Below the pieces are notes generated by a model. That model searched no databases, was not told the DNA's origin, and was given only the letters and a program-made list of their open reading frames with translations. Positions 1 to 11,859 of a stretch of DNA of 64,000 nucleotides are shown here, in pieces. Location of the stretch: contig JAJFPB010000005.1 in the NCBI GenBank assembly GCA_020881915.1, positions 4,526,001 through 4,590,000 of the forward strand, given 5' to 3'. The translations under genes and the position numbers were made by a program. Position 1 is the stretch's first letter. Every line of letters begins with the position of its first letter. Source of the DNA: Paramyrothecium sp. XJ0827 (lineage: Eukaryota; Ascomycota; Sordariomycetes; Hypocreales; Stachybotryaceae).

Positions 1-256
1 ATTCCAAGGTTAATCTACTGAAAAGACCTATCCAATTCCTGGTCATACAGGTGACCGCTGCATGCCTTGTAATACTGAAGAGCACCAAACTATTCATCCC
101 ATGGTGCAGGACCTGGTGAGCAACAGGCAGCACACGAAAATACAAAAACGCCTTTATATAGTGTTTTGATACCTTTCCTGAAACTTAGATGTGAATCCCT
201 TGAGCACCCTTGCCATGCTTGTTGGACCGTTGCCAAAGTTAGTTCCAACCCAGACC

Positions 257-1530
257 TTATTGTATACCCGCCCATCTGCCCTTTTCTGCGATGCTCTTGT
301 TCGTCAACAACCTCCGTCCGATATTACCGAAGCAGATGCAGCTGCAGAACAGAAAACTAAGCATCCAGATACCCATCTCCACCGTCTCCTGCCTGGCAAT
401 GCCTCCCAGTGTCAGGAAGTCGGCGTCAGTCTCAGCGCCAGCACGAGCCGAGCTGTTGCGGAATGGCGCCGTGGAGGGTGCCGGCATCATTTCCGGGTTG
501 ACGCCAAGCAGGAAAAGTGACCCGGTCAGGCCGACTGCTGTCGACAGAAGAAATCCCGGTACGGAGCGGTCAATGAGCCACCAGAGCAGCGGGTTGGCCA
601 GTGCCAAGGTTGCCGACGCTTGCATTGTCGAATCCCACGCCAATTTTCTCTATAAATGCGTAAGTATGAGGCGAGAAATGGAAGCGATAGGCCTCCAATA
701 CAGCAGGTTGCTGGATTACTTACAATGGCAAAGGCAATTCCCACGAAAGCGCCAATGGCCCTGACAACCAACGCCAGGTCTGTGCTGGCATCCTCTTGCT
801 TGGACGGAGATTCGCCATCTTTACTTGCGATATCTTTCGAGCTCTTCTCGAAGTTCTGCTCCCAGAGCCCGTCGAACCAAGGGAGTAGAGAGCCTAGGAG
901 GGCGCCTGCGATGCCCCAGAACGTCAGGTACTTCCAATTATAACCTGCTTTGATGATGCCCGTCGACAGATTACCGATGCCTTGCTCGTCGTGGAAGTGT
1001 GTGACAATGACGCCGTAACCTACGCCGAGGAGGAACAACAGTCCCGTCCGCAAGCCGATTGAGGACGCAGATGATGCCTGAGGAGGTCCTCCAAAGTTCT
1101 CAACTTCCCTGAAGGAAGAGCGCCTCCGCGTTAGGTGGGAGCGATCGAGCATCAATTCATATGTAGCATCATCAAGGCCCGCACGCCTGATGGGGGTCTG
1201 AGCGCCCGTACCCCAGGGCGTATTTGTTTCCGTGAGACCCCATGGCGTACTTGTCTCGCCGCGGTCGAAGAAGGCACGGTCCGAGTGAGAGCTTTCTGGA
1301 GAGTAAATCCCGAGTAGTGTTGGGGCTGTGAGGTTTGTAAAGGATTGTAGACGGCTCAGTGAGGGCTGGTCTCCTTGTCGAGAGTCAGGACGCAGCAAGT
1401 GCGAAAACTGTCGTTCGGGGGTTGGGCTACAGGACGGAGAGGTTTCGCTTGGGGGCGTAGGAACGATCAGCTTGCTGTCGAATGGCCGCCGTGGGACCGG
1501 CCGCAGAATCTGGGGTCCATCGTCCGACAT
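257..1530 (-). CDS. INSIG-domain ER membrane protein
   Basis: Two exons, 1530-724 and 649-257, give 399 aa. The start is the ATG at 1530 (MSDDGPQIL); an upstream in-frame ATG at 1644 adds only an unconserved stretch. The intron (donor GTAAGT, acceptor ATAG) joins FAI to RKLAWDSTMQAS, which restores the INSIG domain. Residues 1-190 are Ser/Pro-rich and probably cytosolic. The hydrophobic part starts at GLLFLLGVGYGVIVTHFHD and ends after LFCSCICFGNIGRRL, with about six membrane segments interrupted by a charged loop (SSKDIASKDGESPSKQ). INSIG proteins of the ER bind HMG-CoA reductase and, in several lineages, the SREBP-SCAP complex, and so set sterol synthesis. The family call is firm. Which of these partners it controls here cannot be read from the sequence. 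Confidence 0.9.
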
Positions 1531-3864
1531 CGCGAAGGACCGACGGTTGTGAGGAGTGTCGTTAGACAGATAAAATGTCTGAAGGGCTGCACAATGCCCG
1601 GCAATCGTAGGGAGTATGTGACCGCTCTGTTGGCCTGGAAGCAAGAAAAGGTTTCAAGGAGCGCGGCGGAGAGTAGACAGAGGTTATCGGTCAATTCGCG
1701 TGGCTTCTCAGCTATGCTGGAGCTGGGTATTGGTAAGAATTGAGTTGCCGGTGAAAGCGTATCGTCGTCGGTGGTGGCTCTGACAACCCGCGTATTCGTC
1801 TGGCCTGGTGCGTACCTCTACAGCCTACGTATCCGCAGCGCAGGTAGAATTCCGGCTCAAGGGTCCCTGCAGGGATCGTGCATGCCAGTAGGACGAATCA
1901 GGGTTGGCGAATGGATGAATTGAGACTGGGACCGAAGATGAGAAGAGCAAAGACACAATCGTGCATGAAGAAAAAACACCATTTGAGAGGAGAAGTAGGA
2001 GACCCGAGTTTGAGGAGACTGGCAGGCAGGACTTAAAACGTAACGGAGGAAGCATAAGCTATGGCTTGCCGTGTGGGGGAAGGCTCGTTGAGAGTTGACC
2101 TGTCAGGTCAGCCGGTGCGGCGTCTTCACATGCTTCGTTCCACTGGCCAGTCAGGCGGTTTTGCCTCTCCCGGCATGCGAGCAGGCGCTAGAGATGGTGG
2201 GGCGTGTGGGGCTCTGGGCCCTGGACTCGGGGCTCTGGACTCCACCATCTGCAGCTCGTGTACGGCTCCAGTCCGCTCACTAACGAGCAATTATTAATGG
2301 AGGTAGCGTCTGGAACTTTAGGTGAGGTGCCTCCTTGCTCTGCAAAATTTTGGCCGTCTGTAACCTATGGCCCCGTTCTTGGTTCGCGGAGAGAACACCA
2401 CAATTGGAGAGGAGCGGTCTGGTGTTGTCAGAGCTTTGATTCACCTCCGGTACCTTGATCCTCCAACGTGCTCGGCTGAATTCCGTACCCGACCAATAAC
2501 GCCGTTGAATTACTCGCTGGCTCGCCTTTAGGACGTTTGAGCTAGGATGTCGCTGACCGCGTGACAGCCGCGAGGTCAGATATCTCAGGTACCTTGCCTC
2601 GCATTCAACCCATGTCGAAGATCCATCTGGGGATGTGCAATGTCGGGCAGATGTCCATCCGTTCGGCTACAACAATGATGCAGAAGACGAATCAAGGGTG
2701 AATTGATGTAGGGACTCTCTGAGAAAGGTGAGGACCTCATCCCAAACAGTTGCACAGCAGGATAGGCACCGGAACTTTACCTACCTTACCTCTTCCCTGC
2801 CTCACCTCACCTCGCCCTGGCCTAGACTAGGTACCTTAAGTTACGGGACAAGAACGAGGGCGGGGCTTCTGCACGTCACTTATGCACAAGAGGACTCAGT
2901 GCCATGCGGCATTGTTTCGTTACTGTAGAAAAAACCGGATTGTCCGAGACACAATTAACTGCATTCAGCATTCGAAAACCCCAAGACCTGACGGCCCTCC
3001 CTTGTTTTTGAATCAAGTTTCTGGGCATGATGAAAACAAACAGTACCTCTTCTCTCCCACCAGCGAGAATTGATTTCAGCCTCAAAAGGCAGTTGAGCGA
3101 CCTTGCATCCACTAAAAAGGTACTACGGTCCTTTAGTTGGCAGGTAGGTCTCCCACCCCGCAACTTTGAATCCTTCTCGCCTCCCCGCTTTTGCTTTTGC
3201 TTTGCCGTCCAGCTGCATTCTGCATTCCCGCGGCCGGACTTGAGCGCGATCGGGCAAGGCCGCAGAAAAGGGCTGATGATTTGTGGCTTGCACCGAATTG
3301 AATCTTGAATGATGCTCCTTTTTTCCATCGCTTTTGGCCATTGGCCGGCCTGTCTTTAGACTTCTGAGACAGCTCACTCTAGCCGTACTTTCAGAGCCGA
3401 GAGCGTCGCAATTGCTCAACGCCAAGGCTGGTCCAGCCCCGTCCGAGGAAGCGTGCAAAGGACGAGCTTACTGGCCTTGCGTTGCAACCTAGACTACTTC
3501 GGATGCCGTGCGTCGCTATCGGGGCATGATCGTCGTCGCGTAACCCCTACGCCGACCCGCGTTACCTCCAGCTCGGGATGCAACCTTTCAGCAAGACCTG
3601 GCAGCACTCTTCTGAATTGGTTTCCCGGCAGATCTACAGCGATCAATTTCTAATTTGGCCATCATTGTGGCCTTCGACGTGATGTATCGTCCCTGATCTA
3701 TTTCCTCATTGTACTCTGGTATGATGCGGGCTGTGTGTATCCTGACAATTAGAAATGCATCAAAGTGTCATAATTCACGGTAACGGCCAAGGCCTGCTCT
3801 CAATTCAGACAGACGTGTTAATATTGTCACGCTTTTCAATTGTGTGTACTTTTTAATCTTGCCA
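1531..3864. other. Intergenic region between the INSIG gene and the 3' end of MAK11
   Basis: About 2.3 kb with no convincing coding frame. It should contain the INSIG promoter and the MAK11 3' UTR. A CT-rich stretch at 2777-2835 carries the ACCTACCTTACC motif that recurs in other gaps of this window. The short frames here have no good start context and no family resemblance. Confidence 0.6.
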
Positions 3865-5331
3865 CTACTCTGTATCTTCATCGTCTTCGTCATCATCATC
3901 CGACCCTGATCCTGACTCAAAGCCTTCCTCATCCTCGCTCTCCTCAACACCTTCCGGCCGGGGTATCATCAGGTATGCCGCCATGCAGGTGATGCGGTTT
4001 CGTGTATCATATGTCCCAATCAACTTGCCCACCGCCTCGTTGCCCTTCTTGCTCTTGGTGCATGCCTTCTTCAGTTCTTCGGTGCTCATTGTGAACACGC
4101 GCAGCTTGCCGTCGCTGCTACCCCCGACAACGTACAGCACGTTCGAATCAGCCTCGCTCCTGATGGCAACAAACGTCTTGATACGTCCATCCACCCCTGC
4201 GTCCTTTCCTCCAACGTAGCCAACCAGTTTAGCCACAGGTAATGAGGGCTCCTTGTCCTCTGCAGCTTCAGGCTTGGTGAGGTGCTCTTCTTGCGTCGAG
4301 AAGAACAAGATGCGGCCGTCTTCTGTTGCCACAGCCAGAACGCTCAACTTCTGATCATCGTCAAGCGCCACGTAGCTGATGTGGTGAACCTTGGATTTGA
4401 TGGCGCCCATGACACGGCACTTGGGTACACTATCCATCCCAAAGACAACAACGTCGCGGTCGAAGCTGACGGCAAACTCTTCTGTGCCATCAACGCCTCC
4501 CCAGACCACTCGTCGGCCTTCACCCGTTGAGTGCTTGCCCTCTCCAGCCTCCACTAGCATATCTCGTGAGAAATTGAGCACGCCGGCCTTCTTTCCGGTC
4601 ACCAGGTTCCATAACCGCATGCACTTTTCGCCCTTGCTGACCGTGATCATCAGCTTCATGCTGGGGTGGATTGCGAAGTCGTTGACGCCTGACGGCGTTC
4701 CGCCAAACGCTGCCGTGTCTCCACTGGGTCTGCCCTGCGGTTTCGCGATGGGTGCCTTGATCGTCGTCAGGACCGACCAATCTCGAGTTCGTGTAACCGC
4801 AATCGTGGAATCCTCGCTTGACGAGAGGAGCTTGGACCGCGATGGAAATGCCAGGGCCGTCACTGATGATTCGTGGTGCAACAACGTGCCCAGCTCTCGG
4901 TTCTTCGGGTTTTCCAGGATAGGACGAGCGACCACCTTTGCCAATATATCTTGGCCTTTCCTGCTTGGCGGGTGGGCAGAAAGATTGTAGAGGTTGATTC
5001 TCTCATCTGTGCTGCCGGACGCCAGCACCACCTTTTGGCTTTGCCCGGGCACTGGCGGCGACGGCGGCGATATCGCAAGGCAGCGGATAGCGGAAGAGTG
5101 AGCATTGAAAAGGAAGGTATCTGCGAACTCGACTTCGTTCTCGGATTGTACAGTTGCAATGACACCATGAAGAACACGGTCATAGGAGCCCGTCACAATT
5201 TGAAGCGTCTCGGTAGTGCCTGTTTTTTTCGGAATCGCAACCTTGTCGACAGCCTTGGCCTTCTTGTTGGTCTGGGTCTCCGGCACCTCTGCTATGCCGG
5301 CAGCGGCGGCTTGTCTCTTTCGCTTGGCCAT
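3865..5331 (-). CDS. MAK11: MAK11/PAK1IP1-like WD40 ribosome biogenesis protein
   Basis: Single exon, 488 aa, starting at the ATG at 5331 (MAKRKRQ); the frame is open further upstream but that part is not protein-like. The N-terminus is Lys/Arg-rich, consistent with nucleolar entry. WD40 repeats follow, with the PAK1IP1/Mak11 hallmarks VVLASGSTDERINLYNL, HHESSVTALAFPSRSKLLSS and KGEKCMRLWNLVTGKKAG. The tail is acidic (SGSDDDDEDDEDTE). Yeast Mak11 is an essential nucleolar factor in 60S pre-ribosome assembly that works with Rlp24. The C-terminal acidic segment is longer than in yeast, as is usual in filamentous fungi. The match over several repeats makes a generic WD40 protein unlikely. Confidence 0.92.
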   Translation of the reverse strand: MAKRKRQAAAAGIAEVPETQTNKKAKAVDKVAIPKKTGTTETLQIVTGSYDRVLHGVIATVQSENEVEFADTFLFNAHSSAIRCLAISPPSPPVPGQSQKVVLASGSTDERINLYNLSAHPPSRKGQDILAKVVARPILENPKNRELGTLLHHESSVTALAFPSRSKLLSSSEDSTIAVTRTRDWSVLTTIKAPIAKPQGRPSGDTAAFGGTPSGVNDFAIHPSMKLMITVSKGEKCMRLWNLVTGKKAGVLNFSRDMLVEAGEGKHSTGEGRRVVWGGVDGTEEFAVSFDRDVVVFGMDSVPKCRVMGAIKSKVHHISYVALDDDQKLSVLAVATEDGRILFFSTQEEHLTKPEAAEDKEPSLPVAKLVGYVGGKDAGVDGRIKTFVAIRSEADSNVLYVVGGSSDGKLRVFTMSTEELKKACTKSKKGNEAVGKLIGTYDTRNRITCMAAYLMIPRPEGVEESEDEEGFESGSGSDDDDEDDEDTE

Positions 5332-5825
5332 TGTGTTCGAATTTGGTGTTCGGGTGAGAAAACTATTATTTGGCAAGCATACGGACTTCAGGTGTCGCCG
5401 AGAAGACCTGGGGAAAAAAAAAAACACTGATCAGCGATAAGATAAGATAAGCCCGCGCAAGTGATGCGCTTGAATGGGAGGTAAAATACGGGTCCAAGTC
5501 ATGACCTCAGAACGCTTTGGGCGGACATTGTGCAAGACTAAAAAAACCGAGGGACGAAATGCATCTTGACAAAATGGTTCTTTCTCCTCAAAACCGGGAA
5601 AAGGGTGCCTCTCTTCGGAGCAGTCACAGTAAATGGCGGTATTCAGCATATGCCTACCAAGGAGAGGAAATTGTAGATTCAATAAACTCTTCATGCCAGG
5701 CGCGCTCTATATCATCTTCTATTCTAGTTGAGAATATTGGTCTAAATGTACTCAATGTTTCATGCCATATATCCACAAATGCTGGGTTGCTTATCACAGG
5801 GAATTCCGAGCACGAGCTTCCACTC
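5332..5825. other. Intergenic region between MAK11 start and kinase stop
   Basis: About 490 bp holding the MAK11 promoter and the 3' flank of the upstream kinase gene. An A-run lies at 5413-5425, just before the MAK11 start region. No coding frame is supported. Confidence 0.6.
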
Positions 5826-8800
5826 TCATCGCCTTACACCACCTTGGCCATGCCCGATGCCACCTTGGACCATTTCTATCGAGTTAAGACTGGGGAAGCG
5901 CTTTGAGAAGTCCTCAAGATAATCGTCCCTCTCGCGTCCAGACATCTCCAGCACCGGTTGACCTGGGATATCTACGGCCACAAGCCGCTCGGATGCAGCC
6001 TGGCTTTGTTTAGCAGGCGAATCGGGACGGCTGCCTGTTGGGAGGCTGTTGAGGTGGCCCGGTTTCTTGGGGGCAGCAGGTTTGCCTACTGGTTTCGGCG
6101 GCAACGTAGGAGGGGCAGATGACGATCCAGTCCCCTGTCTTCCAGGTGCGACTGGTCTCTTGTCCAACGGAGCAGTCTCAACGCGAGTCTTGGCGATCAT
6201 CAGCGGTTTCCGCGGAACCTCGGGGAGACTTTTTTCTGTCTTGCTGGCCGCAGTCGCCGCGTCAGAGTACTTTCCGTAACCCTGGGCTGTGCGCTGGACG
6301 CTCACACCCCTCTGATCTTCGCTCAGCAGACTCTGAACCCGGTTCTGGATGCTCACGGCTCGTGGCACTCCACCAACACTTTTGGGAAGAGGCACTGGCC
6401 CGGTACTCGAACCGCCATCGGCCATGCGCCTTCGGTATTCCAGCTGGGCGGCCTCGACCCGTCGTTCTTCCTCTTCAAGCTTCTGGCGCTCCATTTCGCG
6501 CCGCATTTCCAGCGTCATGTTCTCGCCATTTTCATAGTCGCGACCATCATCGCTTCGTCCGTCCGTGGCTTCTGACCCAGCGATCGGAGTTAAGTCACGG
6601 CGTTCACGGTCCTTCAAGGGTGAAGGGGTTCGAGGAATACTAGCACTCGAGCCGCTAACATGAGATTCGAAACGTTTGAATGCATCACCAAATTTGCCAG
6701 CGAGCATGTTCTTCGATCCTGATAAGGATGTGAGGCTCGATCTCTTGCCTGACTTTGATTTATCGAGATTCTTCAGACCAGAATCCTCCAAGTTTTTCAG
6801 GTACGACAAATCATCGAGCACGGGTGGCTGATCACCCCCTGCCGCAGCATCCAACTTCGGAGACGGTGCTTGAGGGGAATCCCACCCCGCTTGTCGCCCG
6901 CCTCGGCTGTGAGATCTTGACGAAGACTCTTTGTCACGAAGGAAATCCAGTGTCGCGGATTCAAAAGTAGAGCTCACGGGCCGAGAGCGGTTCATAGAGC
7001 GGCCAGCTTGGTCCGAAGCAGCCACCTGCGGTCGTTGTTCGTCCATGGACGGTCTGGAGAAGTGCTGTCGTGCTTGTGAGTCTGGTCGTAAGCTGGATAT
7101 GCGGGGTTGCGGAGTTGCTCGGAACTCTCCAGACTGACGATTGCTACTGGCTCTGTCGATATCAAGCGAAGATCTTGTGTAACTCGCCAAGGCAGGGCTT
7201 TGACGACTACTCTCATATCCCCTAGAAGTACGTTCGGTAGGGAAATCGGCCGTCATGGTACCAGTAGAAACATACTTCGACGCTGTCTGTTGTGAGATGG
7301 CGCTGAGATCCGGGTTGCTACTGATAATCGATTGTGCCCGGCTAACTTCGGATTTGGACGATGGGACTTTTGACAAAGATGGTTCTATCGGTGGTGATGC
7401 TAGACCTTGATGCGTGGTCGGTGCCGCTGAGTGTGGTCTGGACGTGAGGACCTGCTTTGGAGGGCTCTGCTGCAGGCTTGCAAACGCTTCATCCGCCAGT
7501 CTTTCCGCGACCCTCTGGTTCAAGTCCGCAGGTGGTGATGTGGCGGATTGCGGGTTCGAATCGAAGTCAAAGCGCGCCCCCTGGTCGTGAAGGAGCGAGA
7601 ATTGGTCTAGGCTTGGAAATCGTGATGATATTTCATCGGTCTCTCCTGCTTTTGGCGATTTGGAGTCTAATGCTGCGAATGGATCACCCTCAGTTCTTTT
7701 CTTGGCCGACGAATCCTGTTGCTGCTGTGCCTCCTGGGAAGGTTGAGGTGATGCTTTTGTCGTTGCTTGAGAGGCAGCTGGGCGTCCGCGCCTCATAGGT
7801 ACGATGTCGGGAATTTGTTGCTTCTCCTGTTCTGGCTTGGATATGACCGCGCCGACGACGGCCGCGGGAGGGGACCTTGGATCCTTGGCCTGGCTTTGTT
7901 CGCGCGTGTCGCTGCGAGACCGGCCGGCGTAAATCTTTTGGCCTTGGTTAGTGCCTGGACGGTGAAGAAAGTGTTTCTTTCTTACGTCTTGGATTGGAAC
8001 TTCTCTGCCCTGCATCGCACAGGCTTCCTTCAGAACTTGGTAGATATTAGGTCGTGCCTGCATGTTCTCTTTCAACATAGATCCTGTCAAAAGACATCAG
8101 CCATTGGTCCGGTGCGCATATGCCGAGAGGTTTCGAGACACACCTATCAGTGTTTTCAGCCTAGTCGAAAAGACTGGGTGGCTAGGAAAGCGGAAGCTAG
8201 CATTGAGTATGGCAAGTTGTCCCTGATCCTCGAAAGGGGTGGTGTAATAGCAGAGTTTGTACAGAAGAACTCCCAAAGCCCATATGTCAGACTTTTCGTT
8301 GATCGGCTGTTTGCGGTACACATCAATCATTTCTGGACTGCGGTACTGGAGGGTCGTGTGTCTTTGGACATCTTCGTCCACCAAGCGGCACTCGACGACC
8401 GTACTAGGGGCTGGGCGCGGGGGTGCAGCAGACCCGAAATCGCAAACCTTGAAGCGCCTCGAGGATCCCCTCACAGTAATGAGCACGTTTTCGACTTTGA
8501 GATCTCGATGTAGCAGCGGCGGCTTGAGGTAATGCATGCAGGCAACGCCTTCAGCAATGTCGGCGAAGATGCTGAGGATTTCGGGCTCGGTCAGGCGGTG
8601 TTGAAGACGGGTGTTCATGAAATCAATCAAGCCGCCGCCATTGCAGTACTCCATGAGTAAGAAGACCTCGTAGCCTCCTCCTCGAAGCTCCGAAGCATGT
8701 GAGTCAATGTAGGTCACGATCGGCTTGTGGCCTTTGAGGCGCTTCATGGTCTCGACCTCGGTACGCATTCCTCGCAGGGCCTCCTTGTCAGGCACCGCAA

Positions 8801-9059
8801 CTCTCTTGAGCACGGCCAAGTCGGTCCCCTCGACAGGTTTTGGCATCTTGACGAGGTACACATGCGCGAAGCCACCCTCTGACAGGTACTTCTGTATGAT
8901 GACTCGGTGGGAGCCGACCTGAATCTTGGTGCCTGGCGAGAAGGTGCCCGCCGGGGCGGTTTGCGCATGAGGAGCGGCCACTGGGGCGCCGTAGGCTGCA
9001 GCTTGGTGGCCGTGGGCTGCACCAGCCTGCGGTGCGACCTGCTGCCCGTACGAAGACAT
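5826..9059 (-). CDS. Ark1/Prk1/AAK1 (NAK)-family serine/threonine kinase
   Basis: Two exons, 9059-8144 and 8083-5826, give 1057 aa. The 60-bp intron joins LKTLI to GSMLKENMQARPNIYQVL, restoring the end of the kinase domain. The kinase domain spans residues about 50-340: glycine loop GGFAHVYLV (62-70), Lys85 in LAVLKRV, HRDLKVENVL (His184, Asp186), DFG (207-209), and RSPEMIDVY. The N-terminal 40 residues are Ala/Gln-rich. The long C-terminal region is Ser/Pro/Gln-rich with a coiled segment (EMRREMERQKLEEEERRVE), proline motifs (PPTLPPKP) and a conserved end (DYLEDFSKRFPSLNSIEMV). NAK-family kinases phosphorylate endocytic adaptors and actin-patch proteins at the plasma membrane. All catalytic residues are present, so it should be active. 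Which of the fungal paralogues it matches is not resolved. Confidence 0.93.
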
Positions 9060-10542
9060 TGCGATGGGCGAGATTTTGCAAAGGTCGTCGGTGAGGTGGA
9101 AGGGGAATTCGTTGCGGAGAGGGGAACGGCGTTGGGATCGGGGAGCCCGCCCGGTGACGTAGGCTCTCCGAGCAGTCGAGAGTCGGGGGTTATCGAGGCG
9201 GGCACAAGACGTAGAGCATCAAGGCATTGGGCAACGGTGAGTTCGGGAGTAATCGATGCAAGGTCAAAGAGAACCAATACGCAGGCTGGCGTAGGCCATG
9301 GTGTTTAAATCCAGGGTTAAGTATGGGAGGTAGTGCTAGCTGATGCGCAAGGTTGGTACGGTACGGTAGCGTTTCCCAGCAGCAGCGAACCCCTAGCGCT
9401 TCTCCACGTAGTCAATTAGGTAGATCGGGCAGTGGATGGAGCCTGGTGCTGGTGCGGTGCTGTGGGCGGTGGCGGAGGTTTGTCGGCTAACGTTTTTTGT
9501 GTTCCCGCTCCTGCATCCCGTCCCCTCTGCCTTGCCTCACTTGACCTTCTGAGACGCACTGCGGCTTCGATTGCACATTTCGGAATGAACACTGCCCCCA
9601 ATGACACCTGTATGTACAACCACGGTGCTACATGCAGCTCCTGGGGGGTGAAGTTCATAACCAACAATCTAAATTTGACAAGTATCGTGAGTCATGTAAG
9701 CTGGATTCCAACCGTGCGACCTCTCAATTCTTGGGGGCCAGGTTTCAAGCCCCTGCTACGTAAGGCAGCCAAGCAACAAGCCAGTTGTTCAGACAAAAGA
9801 AAAGACAAGACATTTTCTGCGGACGTGGTGCTGTAGAGGGGTCTCTGCTCCCTGCATTCCGCCGTTTGGTTGTTCATGGCCAGCAAAAGACGTAATCCCT
9901 TCTTTTTTCCTTTTTGTCTGTAGCTACAGTATCATGGTAGAAGTCAAGCTGAGGTGCGAAAACCAACCCTACAATGTGCGTACGTCCCCTCAGCTACGCT
10001 ACCTCGCTTCATGCGTCGACGCCGTCACCATCAAGAAGCTGTCGAAGGCTTCTTTCCGCCTTGAACGATCCCAGAAATCATCGCAGAAAAGCGGGCAGAA
10101 GGCTGCTCAGGGAAGATCACAAGATTTTGTGCCGACAGCCAATGCATCTGGGACCTAGCACGGAACATGGTATAAAAACTCAAGTCCGGCCAGGGCTCTT
10201 CCTCCCGGCTCGTAAGAATCCTCTCTGATAGGTTTCGCGTCAAGCCAGGCTTGGACGAACCTGCACTTTCTCGGTATGGCGGGATGTCATGCGTTTCGCC
10301 TCCTGACACGCGTGGTTGCTGCACCTACCGCCTGACCGACGCCGCAAGCCGGCAGCTGGACGGGCTGCGTGACGGTCACTAACCAGGAATGCTTTTCTTT
10401 GTGATGTCTGCCTGTGCTGTATATCAACGTCGACGTTCCTCCATGAAGTTGCCGCATTGTCTTCGAAGCTAGACACAAGGTAAACCCCAAAAAGCCAGTC
10501 CCTCCCTTTCTATTCTGAAATCAGATAAACCCAACGCCAACA
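9060..10542. other. Intergenic region with kinase promoter and mini-protein promoter
   Basis: About 1.5 kb between divergent starts. It contains a tandem GGTAC-type stretch near 9355-9370. The 134-codon plus-strand frame at 9432-9836 has no recognisable domain, no splice partner and a poor start. No RNA gene was seen. Confidence 0.55.
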
Positions 10543-10941
10543 ATGCCTGAATCTGCGTCGCTACCTCAGATGCCCATGGAGCCGGAGCCGGTCGCCCTTT
10601 CGGCCCCACCGATCACCTCCGAACAACCGGTCCGTGTGTTCTTCTGTTCTCAGATACTTACCCATGATCCGCCCCAAGAAGGCAAAACCTGGCGTTGTTT
10701 CTCAAAGAATTTTCAGGTTCAGTCGCTAACGCACTATAACGCAGCGCCCTCTTCAGCCGATGACCATGGAGTTGGACTCGGCCGCTGACCTGAGAGGTGG
10801 AGACGGAGGTGTAAGTGGTGTAAGTCGGCTTATGCTGCGTTCCCATCGTACGTACACTGAACACTCAAGGTTATCTGCTGTGGAATCTGTGCCGGCATCT
10901 GTTGCTTCGAGTTCCTCGAGTGCTATTGCTGTTGTTGCTAG
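10543..10941 (+). CDS. Small cysteine-tailed CYSTM-like protein (three exons)
   Basis: I rebuilt this from splice signals. Exon 1 is 10543-10629, with ATG in a strong fungal context (CCAACAATG). Exon 2 is 10745-10810; an alternative acceptor at 10757 is also in frame. Exon 3 is 10870-10941. The donors are GTCCGT and GTAAGT, with a CTAAC branch site at 10726-10730. All joins are phase 0, giving about 74 aa: a Met/Pro/Glu-rich head, a middle with DLRGGDGG, and the tail VICCGICAGICCFEFLECY followed by four Cys and a stop. The layout (disordered polar head, then a short hydrophobic cysteine-dense C-terminus) matches CYSTM-type tail-anchored, probably palmitoylated mini-proteins linked in eukaryotes to stress tolerance. 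Small fungal proteins of this kind usually carry a GGG-rich hinge before the Cys tail, as here. A function is not claimed. Confidence 0.78.
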
Positions 10942-11859
10942 TTAATTTATCTATGAAAGTCGCCGGGTGGTGTTAGCCTGTGGGCTCAATCACATCCATC
11001 AGCAGGCACGGATTGGACGAAGGCTGATGGTGAGGTGGGCAGTTTTTTTTATATCGCCAATGATAGGTTCATGTGTCGCGAAGCTCTCTAGTATCTATCG
11101 CTGCGTCAAACCCAGCCAGTTTTGGAACAATGGCCCGGTATTGAATTACTAGGGGATTAAGGTCCAGATCGGCGACTGCGTCCTGCACCCCTGGCGGGAA
11201 CCCGCCCCATCGACAAGGTTCCCGGCGACCAAGTCCCCGATGACATGATCCCCGTAGAATAAGAAATTGCTTTAGTCGAGCGGTCGAATACGAGAAGAGG
11301 AGGAGCAGGCAAATCTCAAATAAGCTCAGATCCCGCATGCATCATGGTCGAGACTGAACCTGTTGAAGAGATTAGTGGAAGAAGACAGGTGAGAGACAAC
11401 AAGCGGTCGTCCGCATTACTCCTCCACATGCCGTCCATTCTTGTTTAGCAGTCATGAGGCTGAGCTAGTTCGAATGCTAACGGCGCTTTCAAGCTGGTTC
11501 GGTTCACGCTTTTGCTTCTAGCAAACCTACCAAACTCCGTATCCCGAAACTCAGGAATGATTCAAATGACAGACAAAGATTTGCGGCGTCTAGGCTCTCG
11601 TCTAGGTCTCGATCGCCGACCAGCTCGCGGAATGTGCCTCGCTACCTGTGCCGTCACATGAACTGCGCCACTACCCTGGAGTCCTTTCCTCCAGCGTCCG
11701 GCATGCCTCTCGCCCAACAAGTCATATTCTCCAAGTCCAGATATTCAGCCAACATGATCAATCTCTAATTTGATGCCATCATTTACACAGTATCCACGAG
11801 CCATCGTGACTCGCGCTGTTCCGTCACTCTTCCCTTCAAGAGCTATTTCGCAAGTCCCC
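10942..11859. other. Intergenic region between the mini-protein and the HeLo gene 3' end
   Basis: About 920 bp holding two converging 3' ends. An isolated ATG at 11344 opens a short frame (MVETEPVEEISGRRQ) followed by a GTGAGA donor-like site, but no continuing exon was found. Nothing else is supported. Confidence 0.5.

Noticed and set aside
9432..9836. 134-codon plus-strand frame upstream of the kinase
   Set aside because: Composition is not protein-like (Gly/Trp/Cys clusters) and nothing in it is recognisable.
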